This document shows, piece by piece, positions 1 to 8,632 of a stretch of 64,000 nt of DNA. Every line of letters starts with the position of its first letter. Positions within the stretch are counted from its first letter, which is position 1. The notes beneath the pieces were generated by a model. The model saw nothing but the letters and a program-made list of their open reading frames with translations, had not been told where the DNA came from and searched no databases. The DNA comes from Burkholderiales bacterium (GTDB taxonomy: Bacteria; Pseudomonadota; Gammaproteobacteria; Burkholderiales; Burkholderiaceae_E), in contig QEVL01000006.1 in assembly GCA_003577305.1 (NCBI GenBank), positions 1 to 64,000 on the forward strand. The letters run 5' to 3'. The position numbers were made by a program, and so were the translations under genes.

Positions 1-1
1 T

Positions 2-991
2 GCCACGATCACCACGATCCACAATCTGGCCTTTCAGGGGCTGTTTCCGATGGCGCGCCTGCACGCGCTCGACCTGCCGGTGGCGGCAATGGCGATCGAC
101 GGGGTCGAGTTCCACGGGAAGATCTCGTTCCTGAAGGCCGGCCTGCAGCACAGCGACCGGCTGACCACGGTGAGCCCCACCTATGCGCGCGAGATCTGCG
201 AACCGGCGCACGGCTTCGGACTCGACGGACTGCTGCGCCATCGGCGCGACCGCCGCAGCGGCGACCTGGTCGGGATCCTGAACGGCATCGACACCCGCGA
301 ATGGGATCCGGCGACCGACCGCTCGATCGCCGCGCGCTACAGCGCGCGTTCGCTCGCGCTCAAGCAATTGAACCGGGCGGCGCTCGGCGAGCGTCTCGGC
401 CTGGCGCTGCAGGCCGAGACGCCGCTGCTGGGCATGATCAGCCGCATCACCAGCCAGAAAGGCGCCGACCTGGTGATCGAGGCTGCGCCCGAACTGCTCG
501 CGCGCGGCGCGCGGCTGGCAGTGCTCGGTTCGGGCGATGCCGGGCTCGAAGCGCGCTGGCGCGCGCTGGCCGGGAAGCACCCCGACCGGATCGCCGCGCA
601 GATCGGATTCGACGAGGCACTCGCGCACCTGATCGAGGCCGGCGCCGACATGTTCCTGATGCCCTCACGCTTCGAGCCCTGCGGGCTGAACCAGATGTAC
701 AGCCTTGCCTACGGCACCCCGCCGGTGGTGCGCGCCACCGGCGGGCTGGCCGACACCGTAGTCGATTGCACGCCCCGCACGCTGGCCGACGGAAGCGCAA
801 ACGGTTTCTCCTTCGGCCCGCCCACCGCCGAGGCAATGCTCGCGGCAATCGATCGCGCGATCGAGGCCTGGCGCGACCACGACACCTGGCGGCGGCTGCA
901 GCGCAGCGGCATGGCGCACGATTGGGGCTGGGGCGCCGCCGCCCGGCAATACGTCGACCTGTATCGATCGTGCCTGCGCGGCAGGCGATGA
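2..991 (+). CDS. glgA: Glycogen synthase, 5' end cut by the window edge
   Basis: Transfers glucose from ADP-glucose to the growing alpha-1,4-glucan in cytoplasmic glycogen synthesis. The frame is open from base 2 and already reads ATITTIHNLAFQGLFP, a conserved GlgA stretch of the N-terminal GT5 lobe. About 330 residues are visible of the roughly 480 usual for bacterial GlgA, so about 150 N-terminal residues lie off the window. The nucleotide-sugar lobe carries the family signature FEPCGLNQMYSLAYGTPP near residues 222-239 of the visible part, followed by TGGLADTV. The in-frame ATG at 50 is internal, not the start. The gene converges on livF at 1037 with 45 bases between the stops. Identification is by motif and is secure. 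Confidence 0.95.
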   Translation, partial: ATITTIHNLAFQGLFPMARLHALDLPVAAMAIDGVEFHGKISFLKAGLQHSDRLTTVSPTYAREICEPAHGFGLDGLLRHRRDRRSGDLVGILNGIDTREWDPATDRSIAARYSARSLALKQLNRAALGERLGLALQAETPLLGMISRITSQKGADLVIEAAPELLARGARLAVLGSGDAGLEARWRALAGKHPDRIAAQIGFDEALAHLIEAGADMFLMPSRFEPCGLNQMYSLAYGTPPVVRATGGLADTVVDCTPRTLADGSANGFSFGPPTAEAMLAAIDRAIEAWRDHDTWRRLQRSGMAHDWGWGAAARQYVDLYRSCLRGRR

Positions 992-1015
992 CCGGCGCGG
1001 GGCGCTGCGACCGCC

Positions 1016-1034
1016 CCCCGGCCGCTGGCCGGGG
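1016..1034. terminator. GC-rich hairpin between convergent glgA and livF
   Basis: A perfect 8-bp stem (CCCCGGCC, loop GCT, GGCCGGGG) lies between the two convergent stop codons. It has no T-tract on either strand, so it may be a weak bidirectional terminator or only a chance GC palindrome. Confidence 0.35.
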
Positions 1035-1036
1035 CC

Positions 1037-1731
<695 letters not shown>

Positions 1732-1735
<4 letters not shown>

Positions 1736-3603
1736 GCCAACCCTCCATGGAAGGCCAGCTCTTCGCCGACACCCCCGAGATAGGCTTCCTGGACCTTGGC
1801 GTTGCTCTTGATCTCCTCGGGTGTGCCCTCGACGAGCACGCGGCCTTCCTGCAGCACGGTGACCCTCTCGACCAGTTCGAAAAGCGAATCCATGTCGTGA
1901 TCGATGACGATCATCGTGCGGCCCTGTGCGATCGACTTCAGCAGCCCCACCGTCGCGACGCGTTCCTGCGGACTCATGCCCGCCAGCGGCTCGTCGAGCA
2001 GCAGCAGGCTCGGCGAAGTGGCCAGGGCCAGCCCGATCTCGAGGCGCCGCTTCTCGCCGTAGGCGAGCTCGGCCACCGGCGTGTCGAGCCGGTCGACCAG
2101 ATGGACCAGGGCCGCGGTGCTCTCGACTTGCGGATCGAGACCGGGAACCTTCGGCAGCGACTCGAACATGTCGAGCTTGAACTTGCCGCGCAGCTCGCCG
2201 AGCGCCGCGATCGCCAGGTTCTGCCGCACCGTGAGCCGGTCGAAGAGCTGGTTGATCTGGTAGCTCTTGGTGAGCCCGAGCTGGCAGGCATCGGCCACGC
2301 CCAGGCCGGTGATGTCGCGGCCATCGAAGACGATCCTGCCGGCGGTGGGCACCACCTCGCAGGTCAGCATCTTGAAGAACGTGCTCTTGCCGGCGCCGTT
2401 CGGCCCGATGATGCCGCGCATCTCGCCGTGGTCGACGCTGAAGTCGATGTCGAGGTTGGCGACCAGGCCGCCGTAGCGCTTGGTGAGCCCGGTCACCTGC
2501 AGGATCGGTCCGGACTTGCCGGCGGTTGCCTTGCGCCGCACGGGCATGGCCACGACCGTGGCAGACGAGTGTGCAGCCGGCGCGGCAGCGGCCTGCGTCG
2601 TTGCCGCCTCCGGCTCCGCCGGCGCCTTGCCGCGCCGCACCAGGTGATAGAGATCGACGATGGCGCCGACCAGTCCGCGGCGCAGGAAGACCACCAGCAG
2701 CACGAACACCACGCCGAGGACCAGCTTCCATGTGCCGCCGAGGTTCAGCGTCGTCTGGAAGAAGTCGCTCAGGAAGAGCCAGGTCGTCGCGCCGAGCAGC
2801 GGCCCGAACAGCCACCCCGCGCCGCCGATCGCGGTCTGCATCACGATCTCACCCGAGGTCGCGAACATGAAGGCGTCGGGCGGCATGAAGCCCTGCATCA
2901 TCCCGAGCAGGCCGCCGGCGAAGCCCGAATACATCGCCGCCACCACGAAGACCGCCAGCTTGTAGCCGTGGATGTCGTGGCCGAGCGCCTGCGCGCGCAG
3001 CGGATTGTCGCGGATGGCGCGCAGCAACAGCCCGACGGGCGAGCGCACGAGGCGCAGCGCGAGCACCAATCCGACGAAGTACCAGAACGCGAAGAAGACG
3101 TACATCGACATGTTGCTGTCGAATTCGATCGTCGTGAACCCGAGCATCAGGTTCGGCGTCGGCACCCCTGGCAGTCCGTTCTCCCCGCCGGTGTAGGCCG
3201 ACAGCGGATTGAACTCGACGAAGAAGAACACCTCGGCGATCGCCACGGTGATCATCGCGAAGTAGATGCCGGTGCGCCTGAGCGCGATCAGGCCGACCAG
3301 GTAGCCGACGACACCCGCCACCACGGTGCCGAGCAACAGGGCGACCAGGGTGTTGGTGAACGAGGTCTGCGTCAGCAGCCAGGCCGCGAACATGCCGCCC
3401 GTGCCGAAGAACGCGGCCTGGCCGAACGAGAGCAGGCCGGTGAAGCCGAACAGCAGGTCGAAGCCGATCCCGACGAGAGCCCAGATCAGGATGCGATTGA
3501 TCGTGGTCGGGGAGAAGCCCAGATGGGGCAGCACGAACGGCGCCGCGACCAGGGCGAGCAGCGTCAGGATCTCGACGACGAAGGGGCGTTGTCTGGTAGG
3601 CAT
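1732..3603 (-). CDS. LivM permease - LivG ATPase fusion protein
   Basis: One uninterrupted 623-residue frame joins two normally separate subunits. Residues 1 to about 325 are a LivM-type permease with many membrane segments and the motif FGFTGLLSFGQAAFFG. An Ala/Pro/Glu-rich linker spans about 326-365. From about 366 a LivG-type ATPase follows, with Walker A GPNGAGKST, the LivG-type signature AYGEKRRLEIGLAL and Walker B LLLLDEPLAGMSP. The linker lacks any plausible start site that would suggest two proteins. Annotated permease/ATPase fusions of this kind are known in Betaproteobacteria. It lies 13 bases downstream of livH and overlaps livF by four bases. The substrate is unknown. Confidence 0.92.
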
Positions 3604-3616
3604 CGCAGGATCGCGT

Positions 3617-4492
3617 CTACTCGCGGCCGACCGTGCCGAGCAGTCCGTGGGGTCGGAGCACCAGCACGAGCGTCATCGCGATGAACAGCATGACGTAGGA
3701 ATAGGCGGGGTCGAACATCGAGGTGATGCTGATGATCTCGCCGGCGATCAGACCGCCGAGCACCGCGCCGGGGAACGAGCCGACGCCGCCGATCACCACG
3801 ACGACGAAGGTCTGCACCAAGATCGCGTCGCCGACGTCGGGCGCAATCGCCACCACCGGAGCATTGACGATGCCCGCGAAGCCGGCTGCCATCGCGCCGA
3901 TGCCGAAGACCAGCATGAAGATCCGGTAGACGTTGATGCCGAGCGAATCGACCATCACCGAGTCTTCGATGCCGGCGCGCACGATCATGCCGATGCGCGT
4001 ACGGTAGAGCACGAAGTACAGCACCAGCAGCGCCACCGTGATGATGCCGAGCAGCGCCAGCCGATAGGTCGGGTAGACCATGAAACCGAGGTCGGTGATT
4101 CCGATCAGGGGTTCCGGCGGCGGCATCTTCTGCGACAGGCTGCCGAAGAAGAAGCGCACCAGTTCGACGAAGACGATGCCCAGGCCGAAGGTGACGAGAA
4201 GCTGGTCCTCGGCAGGGCGCGAGTAGAAATGGCGGATGATCGTCCGCTCGATCAGCAGCCCCACCACCATGACGAAGAGCGCCCCGGCGATCACGGCGAC
4301 GACGAAGGAGCCGGTGTGGGTGAACGCGACCCAGCCCGCGTAGCCGCCCAGCATGAACAACGCGCCGTGCGCGAGGTTGAGCACGCCGAGCGTGCCGTAG
4401 ATGATCGTCAGGCCCGAGGAGATCAGCGCCAGCAGCGCGCCGAGCACCAGCCCGTTGAAGCATTGCGAGATGAAGTTGCCCCAGTTGATCAC
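3617..4492 (-). CDS. livH: LIV-type ABC transporter permease, LivH family
   Basis: A 291-residue inner-membrane permease of the HAAT family. It shows about eight hydrophobic segments, the early motif SGLTIIYGTLGVLNLAHGA shared by LivH proteins, and the conserved late motif VIGGVGSFPGAVLGGL. It forms the transport channel with the LivM half of the downstream fusion. The gene follows the binding-protein gene after a 134-base spacer filled by three hairpins (4521-4615), which suggests lower permease than binding-protein expression. The substrate is not determinable from sequence. Confidence 0.92.
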   Translation of the reverse strand: MINWGNFISQCFNGLVLGALLALISSGLTIIYGTLGVLNLAHGALFMLGGYAGWVAFTHTGSFVVAVIAGALFVMVVGLLIERTIIRHFYSRPAEDQLLVTFGLGIVFVELVRFFFGSLSQKMPPPEPLIGITDLGFMVYPTYRLALLGIITVALLVLYFVLYRTRIGMIVRAGIEDSVMVDSLGINVYRIFMLVFGIGAMAAGFAGIVNAPVVAIAPDVGDAILVQTFVVVVIGGVGSFPGAVLGGLIAGEIISITSMFDPAYSYVMLFIAMTLVLVLRPHGLLGTVGRE

Positions 4493-4520
4493 GCCGTTTC
4501 ACCCGGATCGAGGTTGCTCA

Positions 4521-4615
4521 TGCGCCCGGCGAACGGCCGGGCGCACGAACGCCTGCCGTCAGCGACGACGGCAGGCGCGCGGCAAGTGCCTGCCGGCCCG
4601 TTCGGGCCGGCGGGC
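4521..4615 (-). promoter_or_regulatory. Three tandem intercistronic hairpins
   Basis: Between the binding-protein stop (4627) and the livH start (4492) lie three consecutive stem-loops. One is at 4588-4615 (12-bp stem with one G-U-type mismatch, loop of 4). One is at 4551-4576 (perfect 10-bp stem, loop of 6). One is at 4521-4545 (perfect 10-bp stem, loop of 5). None has a T-run. By analogy with periplasmic transport operons such as malE-malF, they probably block 3' decay and/or cause partial termination, so that the binding protein is made in excess. This role is inferred; the pairing itself is seen directly. Confidence 0.7.
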
Positions 4616-4626
4616 GCGCTTGCGTC

Positions 4627-6060
4627 TCAGGTGTAGTCGCCGAGCTTGCAGCCGAATGCATCGGGTGCCTGGATCACGTCCTCGCCCTTCACCTGGTCGA
4701 CGACCTCCCAGAAGTCCTCGCTGTTGCGCATGTCCTTCTTGGCCTTGCCGCGAACGACGAACACCGGGCGCACGCACTGGTGGTCCTGGGGCCGGTAGTG
4801 CACGTCACCGAACAGCGACGGGATGGTCTCGCCCTTCTCCCACTGCTTGATGACATCGGGGGGATAGAAGCTGCCCGCCTCGGTGACCATGCGCGCCCAG
4901 TGCGCGAAACTGACGTAGGCGTTCTCGGCACCCCACTCCGGGCGATAGCCATACTTCTTCTGGAACGACTCGACGAACAGCTTGGCCAGCGGGTACTTCT
5001 CTTCCAGCGTCCACCAGAATTCGGTGGCGGCGAACACGCCCTCGCTGATGTCGACCCCGGCCTCCTTGGCGAAAAACGGGATCTGGTAGGGCAGCACCAG
5101 CGTCATCTTGGGCAGGATGCCGAACTGCCTGGCCTGCTGGCTCGACAGCACCGCGTCACGACCCCAGTTGACGTTCATCAGGAACTCGGCGCCCGAGTTG
5201 GCGATGTTGGTCAGGTACTGGCTGAAGTCCTGCGTGCCCAGCGGCGACACCTGGTTGGTGACGGTCTTCCAGCCGCCCTTGTCACGCAGGAAGCGCTCGG
5301 TCGACTCGGTGGTCGTGTGGCCGTAGGTGTAGTCCGGCGTCATGAACGCCATCTTGCGGTTCTTGCCGAAGGTCTCGAGCAGGATCGGCCCGATCGAATT
5401 GGCGGCCATTTCGCCGAAGTAGCCCTGGCGGAAGCCGTAACGCACGCAGTCCTTGCCGGTCGTGTCGTTCGAACCCGAGATGCCCGGCATGTACATGATC
5501 TTCTCGCGCTGCGCGAACTTGTTCAGCGCGACCGCGACGGCCGACGAGGTCGAGCCGGTCATCAGGATGATCTTCTTCTGGTTGATGAAGGTCTGCTGCG
5601 CCTGCACCGCCTGGTTCGGCTTCGCCGCCGAGTCGGCCGACAGCAACGCGACTTTCTTGCCGAGCACGCCGTTGTTCACTTTCGGCGCGATCTTCTTCAT
5701 CAGCTCGTGATTCGTGTTCATGTGCTCGACCGCGAGCTCCCAGCCCTTGAGTTCGTCGGCGCCCTGCACCGCATAGGTGCCGGTGAGCGGCACTGCGGCA
5801 GCGATATAGACCGTGTCGCCCTGCGAACCGGCGGGCCAGGTGCCGATCGCCGGCTTGTCGGCCGCGTAGGCCCGGCTGATGTGTCCCAGGCCGGGAATCA
5901 GCAGCGACGCGCCAGCCATGCCCGCACCTGCGCGCAGCACGCGGCGGCGCGAAGGCCTGGCCCCTGCTGCACCTGCGGACTCGGGATCCCTCGTCTCTCC
6001 CCCGGCTGCCGCAACCGCGTCGAATGACTTACGGCGGCCGTTGCCGTCGAATCCGCTCAT
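4627..6060 (-). CDS. Tat-exported periplasmic binding protein of LIV-type transporter
   Basis: A 477-residue type-1 periplasmic binding protein (Peripla_BP_6 class) serving the downstream livH-livMG-livF transporter. The N-terminus has a long leader with a twin-arginine motif SRRRVLR at residues 37-43, then a hydrophobic core and an Ala-rich cleavage region, so Tat export is likely. The body has the family features VPLTGTYAVQG near the start and repeated alternating domains. The ATG at 6060 is chosen because GGGAGG precedes it; an upstream in-frame ATG at 6093 is less well placed. It is longer than LivJ/LivK (about 370 residues), which resembles urea/short-chain amide-type binding proteins, but no ligand can be assigned. 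It is divergent from the regulator at 6282. Confidence 0.88.
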   Translation of the reverse strand: MSGFDGNGRRKSFDAVAAAGGETRDPESAGAAGARPSRRRVLRAGAGMAGASLLIPGLGHISRAYAADKPAIGTWPAGSQGDTVYIAAAVPLTGTYAVQGADELKGWELAVEHMNTNHELMKKIAPKVNNGVLGKKVALLSADSAAKPNQAVQAQQTFINQKKIILMTGSTSSAVAVALNKFAQREKIMYMPGISGSNDTTGKDCVRYGFRQGYFGEMAANSIGPILLETFGKNRKMAFMTPDYTYGHTTTESTERFLRDKGGWKTVTNQVSPLGTQDFSQYLTNIANSGAEFLMNVNWGRDAVLSSQQARQFGILPKMTLVLPYQIPFFAKEAGVDISEGVFAATEFWWTLEEKYPLAKLFVESFQKKYGYRPEWGAENAYVSFAHWARMVTEAGSFYPPDVIKQWEKGETIPSLFGDVHYRPQDHQCVRPVFVVRGKAKKDMRNSEDFWEVVDQVKGEDVIQAPDAFGCKLGDYT

Positions 6061-6125
6061 TTCGCCTCCCTGGTGACTGTGTCGATGGTTCACCCGGCGC
6101 CCGGATGGGCTGTGGACGCCCCTGA

Positions 6126-6146
6126 TTGCGCCGGAACTTGGCGCAA
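6126..6146. promoter_or_regulatory. Inverted repeat TTGCGCC-N7-GGCGCAA, candidate operator
   Basis: A perfect 7+7 inverted repeat lies in the 221-base divergent region between the LIV operon and the XRE regulator gene. A related palindrome sits at 6248-6258. The region is visibly AT-richer than its flanks, as expected for a promoter. Binding by the adjacent regulator is inferred. Confidence 0.5.
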
Positions 6147-6247
6147 GAATGTTCTCGCACAGTCAAGGCATCAATATCTGATTGACTTGATTGGATAATC
6201 CTGTCAACAATCATTCGTGGGAAATGGAAATCTGTCGATAATTTGCC

Positions 6248-6258
6248 TTGCGGCGCAA
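6248..6258. promoter_or_regulatory. Palindrome TTGCGGCGCAA upstream of the regulator start
   Basis: An 11-base palindrome shares the TTGCG/CGCAA half-sites of the repeat at 6126-6146. It lies 24 bases before the regulator ATG and just downstream of a GATAAT hexamer at 6237-6242 that could be a -10 element. This placement would suit autorepression. No convincing -35 hexamer is seen. Confidence 0.45.
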
Positions 6259-6281
6259 CATCACGGGCCGCAGGCGTGCCC

Positions 6282-7856
6282 ATGCCACACTCACTGATCG
6301 GCGCGCGCATCCGCGAGCGGCGTCGCTCGCTGGGCATCACGCAGGCGGCGCTGGCGGCGACGATCGGCATCTCGGCCTCCTATCTGAACCTGATCGAGCG
6401 CAACAAGCGCAACATCGGTGGCGCACTGCTCAAGCGCGTGGCAGGCGCCCTCGACATGGCGCTCGACGAACTCGATGGCGCGGCCGGGCGGCGCCTGCTC
6501 GACGACCTGGGCGAACTCGCCGGCGACTTCCGACTGGCCGATCTGCGGCTCGATCCAGCGCGCATTGCCGACCTCGCCGGTCGACACCCAGGCTGGGCGC
6601 GCGCACTCGTCGTGCTGCAACGCGCGCTGCTCGATCGCGACCGCACGGTGGCCGCGCTGTCGGACCGGCTGAGCCACGATCCGTTCCTGGGCGACGCGGT
6701 GCACAGCGTGTTGAGCCGGGTCTCGGCCATCCGCTCGTCCTCCGAGATCCTGGAAACGGTGGAGGACCTCGAGCCGGCGCAGCGCGAGCGTTTCGTCTCG
6801 ATCATCGGCGCCGAGAGCGCGCGCCTGTCCGACCTCGCGCAGGCGCTCGCCGCGTTCTTCGACCAGGCGCACACGGCGACGCGCTCGATCACGCCCGCCG
6901 ACGAGGTCGACGACTTGCTGTTCGACCACGACAACTACTTCGCCGCGCTCGAACAGGCCGCGACCGACCTGCGCGCGGCCGCGGCGATCGAGGGCGACTG
7001 CCGGGAAAGCGAGCTTGCCCACTACCTGCTGCGCACCCACTCGGTGCGCGCCGAACTGCGTGCCGCGGCCGAAGTCGAGGCGATCGCGCCGGGGCGCTCG
7101 GCCACCTTCTCCACCGACGGCCGCACATTGATGCTCGCCGACACCGCGCCGCGTGCGACGCGGCGCTTCCTGCTCGCGCGCGCGGCCGTCGAGTTGTTCC
7201 GCCAGGGCCGGCCGGCAGCCGCCGAGGTCGACGCGGCCGCACGCCTGACCAGCGCGGCCGCACGCCGGCGCGCGCAGCGCGCGCTCTCTTCGTACCTGGC
7301 CGCGGCGGTGCTGATGCCCTACGACGCGTTCCTCGACGCAGCCGAGCGTTCGCGCTACGACCTGGACAGTCTCGGGCGGCGCTTCGGCACGAGCTACGAA
7401 CAGGTCTGCCATCGCGTGGTGACGCTGCGCCGGCCCGGCGCCGAAGGCATTCCTTTCGGGCTGATGCGCGCCGATCCGGCCGGTTTCGTGACCAAGCGCT
7501 TCCCCCTGCCGCACCTGCTGCTGCCGCGCCACGGAACGGCGTGCCCGATGTGGGCGGTCTACGAGGCGTTCCAGAACCCCGGCGCCATCGTTCGCCAACT
7601 CGCGGCCTTCCCCACCGGAGATCGCTACCTGTTCCTGGCCCGGGCGATCGAGAAGCCGCGGCCGGCGTTCACGATGCCGCGAAGGCTGGTGTCGGTGATG
7701 CTCGCCTGCCATGTGCTGCATGCCGACCGCACGGTCTACGCGGACGGGCTCGACCTCTCGCCGTCGGCCCCGGCGGTGCCGGTCGGGCCGAACTGCCGGC
7801 TTTGCGTGCGGCGCGACTGCGTCTACCGCGAGGAAGACCCGATCATCGATGCGTGA
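6282..7856 (+). CDS. XRE-type regulator with HisKA-like segment and degenerate IrrE-type domain
   Basis: A 524-residue cytoplasmic transcription factor. Residues 1-65 form an XRE helix-turn-helix (ITQAALAATIGISASYLNLIE). Residues about 143-197 resemble a histidine-kinase dimerization helix pair (SRVSAIRSSSEIL, then FVSIIGAESARLSDL) but have no phospho-acceptor His. The C-terminal half matches the DUF2083/short-chain fatty acyl regulator class (RamB/ScfR-like), with Cys421, Cys505, Cys508 and Cys513. Where IrrE/ImmA relatives have HExxH, this protein reads RRFLLARAAVELF, so peptidase activity is unlikely. The ATG at 6282 starts just before the HTH. Its regulon is probably the divergent transporter and/or the downstream two-component genes (inference). 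Confidence 0.8.
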   Translation: MPHSLIGARIRERRRSLGITQAALAATIGISASYLNLIERNKRNIGGALLKRVAGALDMALDELDGAAGRRLLDDLGELAGDFRLADLRLDPARIADLAGRHPGWARALVVLQRALLDRDRTVAALSDRLSHDPFLGDAVHSVLSRVSAIRSSSEILETVEDLEPAQRERFVSIIGAESARLSDLAQALAAFFDQAHTATRSITPADEVDDLLFDHDNYFAALEQAATDLRAAAAIEGDCRESELAHYLLRTHSVRAELRAAAEVEAIAPGRSATFSTDGRTLMLADTAPRATRRFLLARAAVELFRQGRPAAAEVDAAARLTSAAARRRAQRALSSYLAAAVLMPYDAFLDAAERSRYDLDSLGRRFGTSYEQVCHRVVTLRRPGAEGIPFGLMRADPAGFVTKRFPLPHLLLPRHGTACPMWAVYEAFQNPGAIVRQLAAFPTGDRYLFLARAIEKPRPAFTMPRRLVSVMLACHVLHADRTVYADGLDLSPSAPAVPVGPNCRLCVRRDCVYREEDPIIDA

Positions 7857-7964
7857 GCCGGCATCACACGGGGGACGCAGCCACGGCCTGCTCGCGCGCG
7901 GACGCGGCCAGGCGCTACACTCGCCCCGGGGTCGGGGAGCGGAACCGCGAGGAGGAGCAAAGGC

Positions 7965-8333
7965 ATGGCGACGCGCGTGCTGATCGCCGAAGACGAGCCC
8001 AACATCGTCGAATCGTTGAGTTTCGTGCTGGGCCGCGAAGGCTTCGAGGTGTCGGCGGCGCTCGATGGCCAGTCGGCGCTCGAACGGCTGCGCACCGATC
8101 CTCCCGACCTGATGATCCTCGACGTGATGCTGCCGCGGGTCAACGGCTTCGAAGTGCTCAAGCAGGCGAAGGCCGACCCCGCACTCAGGTCGATTCCGGT
8201 GATCGTTCTCACCGCGAAGGGCCAGGTGCACGACCGCCGCATGGCCGAGGAGCTCGGCGTCGACGGCTTCATGACCAAGCCGTTCTCGAACCGCGAGATC
8301 GTCGAGCAGGTGCGACGACTGGTGCGCGGTTGA
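7965..8333 (+). CDS. Single-domain CheY-like response regulator
   Basis: A 122-residue receiver domain with nothing after it. The acidic pair is Glu9/Asp10, the phospho-acceptor Asp53 lies in MILDVMLP, Thr83 is the switch Thr and Lys105 is the conserved Lys (MTKPF). A strong Shine-Dalgarno (GAGGAGG) lies about 8 bases before the ATG. The gene follows the XRE regulator by 108 bases and precedes the small membrane protein and the SLC5-linked kinase, so that kinase is its likely phosphodonor. It lacks a DNA-binding output domain, so it must act through a partner protein or as a phosphorelay intermediate. Identification is firm; the partner is inferred. Confidence 0.93.
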   Translation: MATRVLIAEDEPNIVESLSFVLGREGFEVSAALDGQSALERLRTDPPDLMILDVMLPRVNGFEVLKQAKADPALRSIPVIVLTAKGQVHDRRMAEELGVDGFMTKPFSNREIVEQVRRLVRG

Positions 8334-8365
8334 GACGCGCCGGCGCCGGCCGATCCACCCGAGCC

Positions 8366-8632
8366 GTGTACACGCCGCCCCCCTCGCCCCGGCTGCGCGA
8401 CGCGGCAGTCGTGCTGCCGATCCTCGGGCTGTTGCTGCTGATGCCGCCGATGATCACGCTGTTCGTCGACCGGTACGACGTCTCGGGCGTGCCGCTGATC
8501 GTGGCCTACCTGTTCGGCGTGTGGATCGCGCTCATCGTGTGCGCTGCGCTGCTGGCACGCGCAATCGCGCGCAGCAACCGGCCTGCCGGCCCGGCGCGCG
8601 ACGGCGCCGAACCCGCGGACGGAGCCGGCTGA
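8366..8632 (+). CDS. Small two-segment membrane protein
   Basis: An 88-residue ORF with two hydrophobic segments (around LPILGLLLLMPPMITLF and IVAYLFGVWIALIVCAALL) and a charged C-terminus. It lies between the response regulator and the SLC5-kinase. Its stop overlaps the kinase ATG (TGATG), which supports expression. The GTG at 8366 is the first start that gives a compact protein; a TTG at 8330 that overlaps the response-regulator stop is an alternative and would add 12 residues. Small two-helix partners are known for SLC5-type symporters (DUF4212 or DUF485 next to acetate permease), so it may be a subunit of the SLC5 sensor. The function is not known. Confidence 0.72.
   Translation: MYTPPPSPRLRDAAVVLPILGLLLLMPPMITLFVDRYDVSGVPLIVAYLFGVWIALIVCAALLARAIARSNRPAGPARDGAEPADGAG

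Noticed and set aside
1747..3684. 645-codon open frame on the + strand opposite livM-livG
   Set aside because: His/Arg/Glu-rich sequence without motif, fully antisense to the fusion gene.
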